Assembly (NCBI GenBank): GCA_036500145.1
Contig: DASYCO010000037.1
Location: 1-43,661, forward strand
Source of the DNA: CAMAVH01 sp036500145
Lineage (GTDB): Bacteria; Pseudomonadota; Alphaproteobacteria; SMXQ01
Length of the DNA: 43,661 bases
Direction: 5' to 3'
Every line of letters starts with the position of its first letter. The first letter of the stretch is position 1. Below are positions 37,258 through 43,661 of the stretch, piece after piece. The position numbers and the translations under genes were made by a program. Below the pieces are notes generated by a model. That model had not been told where the DNA came from. It saw only the letters and a program-made list of their open reading frames with translations, and searched no databases.

Positions 37258-37926
37258 TTAGTTGCTCGGGTCTTCGTCCCATTCCTTGGGACGGGTGAAG
37301 CCGAACAGCTTGGGGTCGACCGGCACGCCGTACTGCGGGTCCATCAGGCTGACGCGGGTCGTCTGGCCCTGCGCGTCGAGCACGCTCCACTGGCGCAATT
37401 GCAGCGGCTGGTCGCTGAACACCAGGGTCAGCGCGCCGTTTTCCGGCTGGTCGGTCTGCGACAGGGTGACGCGGACGGCGCCCTTCGCCTTCTCGAAGGC
37501 GGTGACGGTGACGTCGCCGGAGAGCTTGATCGTGTCGCGCACCAGGAAGCCGGCGAGGCTCGAATCGAGCGGGATGTAGCTCGTCTGCTTCAGGTACTTC
37601 TCGACGTAGACGATGAAGCGCCCGTCGGTGACGATCAGGTTGGGCGACGGCGGCGCATATTCGATGCGCAGCTGGCCGGGCCGCTTCATGGCGACGAAGC
37701 CCTGGGCCGTGGCGCCGTTGTTCGACACCTGGAGGAAGTCAGAACGCAGCGTGCGGATGCTGTTGAGGTAGGCCTCGACGCGCGCGAGGTCCGCCTTCTG
37801 GTCGTCGCTGAGCTTGGCCGGCACCGCGTTGGCGGCGAAGGCCGGCATGGGCAGCGCCGCGACGGCGGCCGGCAGGGCCAGCATCGCCGCGAGCATCAGG
37901 CGCCGGGCGGAGGAGAGCATCTGCAT
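37258..37926 (-). CDS. lolA: Outer-membrane lipoprotein carrier LolA
   Basis: A 222-aa periplasmic chaperone that takes lipoproteins from LolCDE to the outer membrane. The signal peptide MQMLSSARRLMLAAMLALPA runs to a probable cleavage after AFA. LNSIRTLRSDFLQVSNNGAT, GFVAMKRPGQLRIEYAPPSP, NLIVTDGRFIVYVEKYLKQT and the C-terminal LRQWSVLDAQGQTTRVSLMD show the open-barrel pattern. The frame is open to 38004; ATG 37926 begins at the signal peptide. It lies 126 bp downstream of ftsK. Confidence 0.9.
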   Translation of the reverse strand: MQMLSSARRLMLAAMLALPAAVAALPMPAFAANAVPAKLSDDQKADLARVEAYLNSIRTLRSDFLQVSNNGATAQGFVAMKRPGQLRIEYAPPSPNLIVTDGRFIVYVEKYLKQTSYIPLDSSLAGFLVRDTIKLSGDVTVTAFEKAKGAVRVTLSQTDQPENGALTLVFSDQPLQLRQWSVLDAQGQTTRVSLMDPQYGVPVDPKLFGFTRPKEWDEDPSN

Positions 37927-38052
37927 GGTCTTGTCCGAAAGTGGAGAAATGCGGGATGACATAGGACGGCGCAAAGATGGCGGAAATAAGCGGCGGGAGG
38001 TCAACGCGATCCTGCGCCGAAAGGCCCTAGGAAAACAAACGCTTCCGCGGCC

Positions 38053-40515
38053 TCAGCGTTCCTCGATGTTGCGCGCCAGCACTTCGCGCTTGCCGACGTG
38101 GTTGGCCTGGCTGACGACGCCCTCGGCTTCCATGCGCTCGATGATGCGCGCGGCGCGGTTGTAGCCGATCTGCAGGTGGCGCTGCACGAAGCTGGTCGAG
38201 GCCTTGCGCTCGCGGCAGACCAGCGCGACCGCCTGGTCGTAGAGGTCGTCGCCCGAGCCTTCGCCGCCCATGCCCGGCATGTTGGCGGTCTCGTCCTCTT
38301 CGGTGATGGCTTCGAGATATTCCGGCGCGCCCTGGTCCTTCAGCGCGCGGATGACCTTGTTCACCTCGTCGTCCGACACGAAGGGGCCGTGGACGCGCGA
38401 GATGCGCCCGCCGCCCGCCATGTAGAGCATGTCGCCCTGGCCGAGCAGCTGCTCGGCGCCCGATTCGCCGAGGATGGTGCGGCTGTCGATCTTGGAGGTG
38501 ACCTGGAAGCTGCAGCGCGTCGGGAAGTTCGCCTTGATGGTGCCGGTGATGACGTCGACCGACGGGCGCTGCGTTGCCATCATCAGGTGGATGCCGGCGG
38601 CGCGCGCCATCTGGCTCAGGCGCTGCACGGAGGATTCGACGTCCTTGCCGGCGACCAGCATGAGGTCAGCCATTTCGTCGACGACGACGACGATGTAGGG
38701 CAGCGGCTTGAGGTCGAGCGGCTGCTCCTCGAAGATCGGCTTGCCGGTCTCACGGTCGAAGCCGGTCTGCACCGTGCGCATCAGGTTCTCGCCGCGCTTG
38801 GAGGCTTCGCCGAGGCGCTGGTTGTAGCCGGCGATGTTGCGCACGCCGAGCTGCGACATGGCGCGGTAGCGGTTCTCCATCTCCTTCACCGTCCAGCGCA
38901 GCGCGACCACGGCCTTGCCGGGTTCGGTGACGACGGGCGAGAGAAGGTGCGGGATGCCGTCGTAGACGGAGAGTTCGAGCATCTTCGGGTCGATCATGAT
39001 GAAGCGGCACTCGTCCGGCGACAGCCGGTAGAGCAGCGACAGGATCATGGTGTTGATGGCGACCGACTTGCCCGAGCCGGTGGTGCCGGCGATCAGCAGG
39101 TGCGGCATGCGGTCGAGCGAGGCCATGACCGGCGCGCCGCCGATGTCCTTGCCGAGCACCAGGGTCAGCTTCGAGGCGGTGTTCTCGTATTCCGCCGTCG
39201 ACAGCAGCTCGCGCAGGTAGACCGTCTCGCGAATGGCGTTGGGCAGCTCGATGCCGATGACGTTGCGGCCCGGCACCACGGCGATGCGCGCGGAGATCGC
39301 GCTCATGTTGCGGGCGATGTCGTCGGCGAGGCCGATGACGCGCGAGGCCTTGATGCCCGGCGCCGGCTCCAGCTCGTAGAGGGTGACGACAGGGCCCGGG
39401 CGCACCTTCAGAATCTCGCCCTTCACGCCGAAGTCCTCGAGCACGGACTTGAGCATCTTGGCGTTCTGCTCGAGCGACTCCTTGTTGACCGACGGGTCGT
39501 CCCTGGTTTCCGGCGGCAGGCGCAGCAGGTCGAGCGGCGGCAGCTGGTACTCGCCTTCGGCGACGAGGTCGAGGATGGCCTGGCGGCCGGCGCGCTTGCC
39601 GGTCTCGGCGCGCTTCGGCTTGGCCTCGACCAGCGGCTCGATGCGTTCCTTGCGGATAGGCGGCTTGACGCGCGCCGCCGGCACTTCGATCTCGACGGTG
39701 TCCTCGTCTTCGTCCTCGTCGGGCAGGGCGATCAAGGGCTCTTCGTCGGGATCGTCCTCCGGCATCTCGCCGGCGAAGCGCGGCTCGACGCGCGGGCGCT
39801 TGCCGAAGCGGCGCTTGGCCTTGCCGGCGATCTCGCTGGTGGTGCGCGTGGCGATGGTCGCCGCCTCCAGTCCGGCGCGGCCGCCGGTGCCGGCGAGCCA
39901 GACGAGCAGGCCGCCGCCGCTGCGCCATTCGGCGTAGGAGAAGCCGAGCGCGCCGACGAGGGCGACGAGGCCGATGATGCCGGTCGCGGCGGCGAGCAAT
40001 GCCGCGCCGACCTCCGACGAGCCGAACAGGTTGGCAAGGTCGTGCAGCTGGGCGAAGACCGAGGCGCCGACCCAGCCGCCGAGGCGCCAGGCGCCGCCGC
40101 TGGCGGCCTGGCCCATGGCTTCGAGGCCGTCGCCGGCTGCGCCGATCAGGAGAATGGCGGCGATGAGCAGCAGGATGCGCAGCCAGAGCGGCGCGATGCC
40201 GCGCTTGGCGAGGATGCGCCAGCCCCAGGCGATGAAGGCGACGGGCAGGATGCCGCCGGCGATGCCGAAGCTCTGCAGCAGGAAGTCGGCGCTCCAGGCG
40301 CCCACCGGGCCGGCCCAGTTGGCGATGGCGCGGCCCGTTGCGGCGACGTTGCCGGAGGGATCGTTGGGATTGTGGCTGACGAGGGCCAGCAGCAGGCCCG
40401 CGCCGACCAGCAGCAGCAGGATGCCCAGCCCCTCCATCAGGCGGCGGCGCAGGAAGGCGCTCGCCTCGGGCGGCAGGAAGGGGGACTTGCCCGTATCGGC
40501 GGATGTGCGTGCCAT
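38053..40515 (-). CDS. ftsK: DNA translocase FtsK
   Basis: An 820-aa septal DNA pump that clears and aligns chromosome termini for XerCD. About four membrane helices occupy residues 25-190 (LGILLLLVGAGLLLALVSHN first), followed by an acidic linker (EEPLIALPDEDEDEDTVEIE). The motor has Walker A LIAGTTGSGKSVAINTMILS near residue 478, YIVVVVDEMADLMLVAGKDV and GIHLMMATQRPSVDVITGTI. The C-terminal gamma winged helix (RKASTSFVQRHLQIGYNRAA) reads KOPS sites. ATG 40515. Confidence 0.96.
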   Translation of the reverse strand: MARTSADTGKSPFLPPEASAFLRRRLMEGLGILLLLVGAGLLLALVSHNPNDPSGNVAATGRAIANWAGPVGAWSADFLLQSFGIAGGILPVAFIAWGWRILAKRGIAPLWLRILLLIAAILLIGAAGDGLEAMGQAASGGAWRLGGWVGASVFAQLHDLANLFGSSEVGAALLAAATGIIGLVALVGALGFSYAEWRSGGGLLVWLAGTGGRAGLEAATIATRTTSEIAGKAKRRFGKRPRVEPRFAGEMPEDDPDEEPLIALPDEDEDEDTVEIEVPAARVKPPIRKERIEPLVEAKPKRAETGKRAGRQAILDLVAEGEYQLPPLDLLRLPPETRDDPSVNKESLEQNAKMLKSVLEDFGVKGEILKVRPGPVVTLYELEPAPGIKASRVIGLADDIARNMSAISARIAVVPGRNVIGIELPNAIRETVYLRELLSTAEYENTASKLTLVLGKDIGGAPVMASLDRMPHLLIAGTTGSGKSVAINTMILSLLYRLSPDECRFIMIDPKMLELSVYDGIPHLLSPVVTEPGKAVVALRWTVKEMENRYRAMSQLGVRNIAGYNQRLGEASKRGENLMRTVQTGFDRETGKPIFEEQPLDLKPLPYIVVVVDEMADLMLVAGKDVESSVQRLSQMARAAGIHLMMATQRPSVDVITGTIKANFPTRCSFQVTSKIDSRTILGESGAEQLLGQGDMLYMAGGGRISRVHGPFVSDDEVNKVIRALKDQGAPEYLEAITEEDETANMPGMGGEGSGDDLYDQAVALVCRERKASTSFVQRHLQIGYNRAARIIERMEAEGVVSQANHVGKREVLARNIEER

Positions 40516-40591
40516 GGCGTCCTTATTCTACGTCAAGACGACTCGCGCAACCATGTTCGCGTTATGTCCTCTTCATGACTCGCCGCGCGCG

Positions 40592-40682
40592 CTAGCCGCT
40601 CAAGGCTGCCGAAGCGCGCCTTAATCGCTTAAGGCTGCCGCGAAGCGCGCCCTAATCGTTCAAGGCTGCCGCGAAGCGCGGC
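40592..40682 (-). repeat. Three-copy tandem repeat of the 3' end of the aminotransferase gene
   Basis: Copy 3 (40652-40682) encodes RFAAALND-stop of the gene itself. Copy 2 (40621-40650) reads RFAAALSD-stop, and copy 1 (about 40592-40619) is a degenerate version with a 2-bp deletion but still a TAG at the equivalent place. Offsets are 31 and 29 bp. Confidence 0.85.
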
Positions 40683-41869
40683 AGGGCTTCGGCCAGCAGC
40701 GCCTCGTCATGGATGAGGGCGACGCGCAGGAAGTCCCGGCCGGGCGCCGTCCGGTCTTCGGGGCAGAGGAAAGCGCCGGGCAGGGTGCGGATGGCGGCCC
40801 GCTGCCAGAGGCGCTTTGCCGCGGCTTCGCCGCCGCCGAGCCCGGCCGCCGCCATGTCGAGCCACAGGAAGAAGCCGCCGGCTGGGCGCACCGGCCCGAA
40901 GCGGTTGCCGAAGGCCGCCTCGGCGAGGTCGAACTTGGCGCGGTAGCGCGCGCGGCTGGCTTCCACATGAGCCTCGTCGCGCCACAGTTCGGTGGCGGCG
41001 GCGAGGATCGGCAGGGGCGTCGCGCTCGACGCGAAGTCGCGCAGCTTGGCGAAGGCCTCGATCAGCCGCTTGCCGCCGACGGCGAAGCCGGAGCGCAGGC
41101 CCGGGCTGCTCGAGCGCTTCGACAGCGAGTTGAAGACGATGACATGGTCGAGCGCGCGCACCGCGTCCGCGCCGAGGGCGGCGCAGGCCTCGAGAACGCC
41201 GACCGGTTTCTCCATGTCGTAGATTTCCGAATAGCATTCGTCGACGGCGAGGATCGCGTCATGCGCCATGACTTTCGCCAGCAGGGCGGAGAGATAGGCG
41301 CGCGAGGCGAGCGTGCCCTGCGGATTGGACGGGGCGCAGAGATAGACCAGCGCCGTGCGCGCCCAGACGTCGTCGGGCAGGCTGAGATAGTCCGGCATGA
41401 AGCCGCTCGCCGCCGTCGCCGGCACGAAGACCGGCTCGGCGCCGGACATCAAGGCCGCGCCGGCATAGACGTGATAGAGCGGATTGGGCACCAGCACGCA
41501 GGGCCGGGCGCCGTCGTCGCGCCGCGACACCGCAATTGAAGCGAACATGTAGATCGCCTCGCGCGTGCCGGCGGCCGTCAGCACGTTCTCGTCCGGCGCG
41601 ATGAAGCCTTGCGGCAGGGCGAAGCGGCGCGTCAGCCAGTCGGCGACGGCGCGGCGGAAGATGGGCGTGCCTTTCAGCGGCGGGTACTTGCCCCAGCCGT
41701 CGGCGCTCCTGGCGATGACCTCGGCGACGAAGGCGGGCGGCGCATGCTGCGGCTCGCCGATCGACATGACGAGCGGAGGGATGTCGGCGGCAGGCGACGT
41801 GCCGTCGAGCAATTGACGCAGCCGCGCAAAGGGATAGCCCGGCAGGTCATCGAGGCGGGGATTGAGCAT
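40652..41869 (-). CDS. dapC: PLP-dependent aminotransferase, DapC-like
   Basis: A 405-aa class I/II fold-type I aminotransferase. MLNPRLDDLPGYPFARLRQL is the start typical of alphaproteobacterial succinyldiaminopimelate transaminases. AAGTREAIYMFAS binds PLP phosphate, and CAPSNPQGTLASRAYL, AVDECYSEIYDMEKPVG and FNSLSKRSSSPGLRSGF give the Asp, Tyr and Schiff-base K251. Role in lysine/DAP synthesis is inferred from similarity. ATG 41869; an upstream TTG would add 12 residues. It is upstream of ftsK. Its 3' end is duplicated twice downstream. Confidence 0.85.
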   Translation of the reverse strand: MLNPRLDDLPGYPFARLRQLLDGTSPAADIPPLVMSIGEPQHAPPAFVAEVIARSADGWGKYPPLKGTPIFRRAVADWLTRRFALPQGFIAPDENVLTAAGTREAIYMFASIAVSRRDDGARPCVLVPNPLYHVYAGAALMSGAEPVFVPATAASGFMPDYLSLPDDVWARTALVYLCAPSNPQGTLASRAYLSALLAKVMAHDAILAVDECYSEIYDMEKPVGVLEACAALGADAVRALDHVIVFNSLSKRSSSPGLRSGFAVGGKRLIEAFAKLRDFASSATPLPILAAATELWRDEAHVEASRARYRAKFDLAEAAFGNRFGPVRPAGGFFLWLDMAAAGLGGGEAAAKRLWQRAAIRTLPGAFLCPEDRTAPGRDFLRVALIHDEALLAEALPRFAAALND

Positions 41870-42028
41870 GGCGGCGATCCTAGGAGCGATGGCGACGGCG
41901 GACAAGGGCCGGAACCCGGGCTTGGACGGCGCGCGGTCACGAGTAGCGGAGCCAGGAACCAGGACTGGAACGCCTGCGTTTTAATGGGTCACTTGGCTTC
42001 GCGCATCGGCGAAGCGGAAAGGAACATT

Positions 42029-42478
42029 ATGGCCATGACCAAAGCCTTCCTTCGTGGCGTCTGCGTCGCGGCGCTCTGTTTGTCGGCCGGCGCGGCTTTC
42101 GCGCAGGGCGCGGGCGGCGCATCGGGCGTCGGCAGCACGCCGTCCTCGGGCGGCCTGCCGATCGGCGGCACGTCGCCTTCGACCGGCATGCCGGACGATG
42201 TGGGCGGCGGGGCGTCGCCGCCGCCGGCTGGCTCTGCCGTCGGCAACGGCCCTTCGCTGCCGACCAACAGCGCCTTGCGGCCGATGGACACGCCGCCGGG
42301 CAACCTGCACGACCCGCAGCTGGCGGCGCCGCCGGACGACGCGGCCACGCCGACGCAGATCCTGCCGGCGCCGAGCGCAACGCCCAGCACGCCGCCGACC
42401 TTCCCTCTGCCGGGCGCCGAGCGCGGCATCGGCAGCGACCCGACCGCCGGCTTTCGCGATCCCGCGTCGCTGCCGTGA
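42029..42478 (+). CDS. Hypothetical secreted Pro/Gly/Ser-rich protein
   Basis: A 149-aa protein. The signal peptide MAMTKAFLRGVCVAALCLSA ends with GAAFA before Gln26. The mature part is low-complexity and disordered (GGASGVGSTPSSGGLPIGGT, PDDVGGGASPPPAGSAVGNG, LPAPSATPSTPPTFPLPGAE), with no recognised domain or cysteine. AAGGAAC upstream of ATG 42029 is a good ribosome site. Located between the divergent aminotransferase gene and convergent amt. Function unknown; an envelope or surface role is only a guess from the signal peptide. Confidence 0.7.
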   Translation: MAMTKAFLRGVCVAALCLSAGAAFAQGAGGASGVGSTPSSGGLPIGGTSPSTGMPDDVGGGASPPPAGSAVGNGPSLPTNSALRPMDTPPGNLHDPQLAAPPDDAATPTQILPAPSATPSTPPTFPLPGAERGIGSDPTAGFRDPASLP

Positions 42479-42513
42479 GGGCGGCTTCGGCGACAGGCGC
42501 CGGCCATGAAAAA

Positions 42514-42600
42514 TGCCCGGAAGGTCGAAACCTTCCGGGCAGTTCTTCCGGAGGAGATCGGTAAATCTCCAAATGATCCCCCGGGCCGAAGCCCGGGGGA
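42514..42600. terminator. Array of three hairpins between the secreted protein gene and amt
   Basis: Minus-strand order after the amt stop: a 10-bp stem closed by a C-TTCG-G tetraloop (42577-42600), a 6-bp stem GGAGAT/ATCTCC (42553-42570), then a 12-bp stem TGCCCGGAAGGT/ACCTTCCGGGCA (42514-42541) followed by ATTTTTC. The last is a good intrinsic terminator for amt and can serve the plus-strand gene too. Confidence 0.8.
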
Positions 42601-42609
42601 GGCAGGCAC

Positions 42610-43661
42610 TTACATGTGGTAGGCGCGCTCGCCGTGAGAGGTCACGTCGAGACCTTCGCGTTCCGCCTCAGGCGCGACGCGCAGGCCGCCGACCAGGATG
42701 CCGACGATCTTGTAGAGGATCGCCGAGCCGATGCCCGACCACAGGACGGTCACGACGACCGCCTTGATCTGCGACATGACCTGGGCGCTGAGGTCGTAGG
42801 CGGCCGGAGCGGCCGCCACGTAGTCGTACACGCCAGAGCCGCCGAGGTCCGGATTCACCAGGATGCCGGTGGCGATGGCGCCGAACATGCCGCCGACCGC
42901 ATGGACGCCGAAGACGTCCAGCGAGTCGTCGTAGCCGAGGGCGTTCTTGACCGCCGAGCAGAAGATGAAGCAGACGATGCCGGCGAGGAAGCCGAGCACC
43001 AGCGAGCCCATCGGTCCGGCGAAGCCGCAAGCCGGGGTCACGGCGACGAGGCCGGCGATGGCGCCGGACACGATGCCGAGGAGGCTCGGCTTGCCCTTCA
43101 CGAGCCACTCGATGATCATCCAGCCGAGCGCCGCGGCGCAGGTGGCGACGAAGCTGTTGAGCATCGCCATCGCGGCGGTGCCAGTGGCTTCGAGGTTGGA
43201 GCCGGCGTTGAAGCCGAACCAGCCCACCCACAGCAGGGAGGCGCCGATCATGGTCATGGTCAGCGAGTGCGGCGACATCGGCTCCTTGCCGAAGCCGGTG
43301 CGCTTGCCGATGATCAGCGCGCCCACCAGGCCGGCGATGCCGGCGTTGATGTGCACGACGGTGCCGCCGGCGAAGTCGATGGCGCCGAGCTTGAAGAGGA
43401 AGCCTGCGTCAGCGTTGACGGCGTCGAGCGCGGCCTGGGCGGTCGCCTTCGTCGCATCGTCGGTCGCCGCGGCAAGAGCTTTGGCAGCCGTGTCGATGGC
43501 GTCTGGGCCGGCCCAGTACCACACCATGTGCGCGACCGGGAAGTAGATGAAGGTCACCCACAGCGGGATGAACAGCACGATGGCCGAGAACTTGATGCGC
43601 TCGGCGAAGGCGCCGAGGATCAGGGCCGGGGTGATCATCGCGAAGGTCATCTGGAAGCAGA
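42610..43661 (-). CDS. amt: Ammonium transporter Amt, N-terminus missing (runs off the window)
   Basis: At least 350 residues of an Amt/MEP/Rh channel; the frame continues past base 43661, so the true start is not seen. MTFAMITPALILGAFAERIK, DFAGGTVVHINAGIAGLVGA (pore His), GWFGFNAGSN and GVHAVGGMFGAIATGILVNP (second pore His) are diagnostic. About nine hydrophobic helices remain, and the C-terminus EGLDVTSHGERAYH is the GlnK-interacting tail with the conserved Gly. A low-complexity Ala-rich loop (DTAAKALAAATDDATKATAQ) is inserted between helices. No glnK-like gene appears in the window; it would be upstream. Confidence 0.95.
   Translation of the reverse strand, partial: CFQMTFAMITPALILGAFAERIKFSAIVLFIPLWVTFIYFPVAHMVWYWAGPDAIDTAAKALAAATDDATKATAQAALDAVNADAGFLFKLGAIDFAGGTVVHINAGIAGLVGALIIGKRTGFGKEPMSPHSLTMTMIGASLLWVGWFGFNAGSNLEATGTAAMAMLNSFVATCAAALGWMIIEWLVKGKPSLLGIVSGAIAGLVAVTPACGFAGPMGSLVLGFLAGIVCFIFCSAVKNALGYDDSLDVFGVHAVGGMFGAIATGILVNPDLGGSGVYDYVAAAPAAYDLSAQVMSQIKAVVVTVLWSGIGSAILYKIVGILVGGLRVAPEAEREGLDVTSHGERAYHM

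Noticed and set aside
38098..40578. 826-codon plus-strand open frame opposite ftsK
   Set aside because: Antisense shadow of ftsK; low-complexity Ala/Asp/Gly/His composition typical of reverse frames.

Overview
The window is GC-rich, tightly packed alphaproteobacterial chromosome. The gene order points to a Rhodospirillales-like member, though genus cannot be fixed from sequence alone. Supporting marks are the clusters maf-aroE-coaE-dnaQ, hemE-hemH-hemJ-rho and mnmE-mnmG-rsmG-parA-parB facing holA-lptE-leuS, plus Rhodospirillales-type porins. I see no rRNA, tRNA, CRISPR array, prophage or insertion sequence.

Layout. 1-4.5 kb: the 3' end of a chemoreceptor gene, fxsA and secB on the plus strand, then maf-aroE-coaE-dnaQ on the minus strand. 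4.5-4.96 kb: a 451-bp gene-free divergent spacer beside hemE, the best candidate for the replication origin. 5-9.1 kb: the last steps of haem synthesis (hemE, hemH, hemJ) and rho. 9.2-12.9 kb: a minus-strand block (quinone oxidoreductase, DNA-alkyl repair, DUF255 protein) between rho and mnmE, bordered by a palindromic repeat. 13-18.7 kb: tRNA/rRNA modification genes and the ParAB partition genes, with two perfect parS sites. 18.7-23.9 kb: a second copy of the palindromic repeat, then holA, lptE, leuS and a DUF3576 lipoprotein. 24-27.4 kb: two tandem porin paralogues with conserved leaders, conserved three-hairpin 3' ends and a perfect Fnr-type box between them. 27.4-34.6 kb: a JmjC/cupin oxygenase, a ThiE-like protein, YggS, YnfA, an L,D-transpeptidase, an unknown 399-aa protein, RibA and an orphan OmpR-type regulator. 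34.6-43.7 kb: xthA, an FAH-family hydrolase, a GST, lolA, ftsK, a DapC-like aminotransferase, a secreted Pro/Gly-rich protein and a truncated amt.

Most of this is housekeeping. Genes on both sides of the 4.5-4.96 kb spacer run away from it, and parS lies about 10-12 kb from it, as expected for an origin-proximal chromosome segment with its segregation centre. The most unusual signal is small. Four minus-strand genes (ogt, the L,D-transpeptidase, the 399-aa protein and the aminotransferase) each have their last codons plus stop copied as direct repeats just downstream. I found no convincing new multi-gene system. The other items worth checking are the origin candidate, the porin UTR structures with the Fnr box, and the unknown 399-aa protein.
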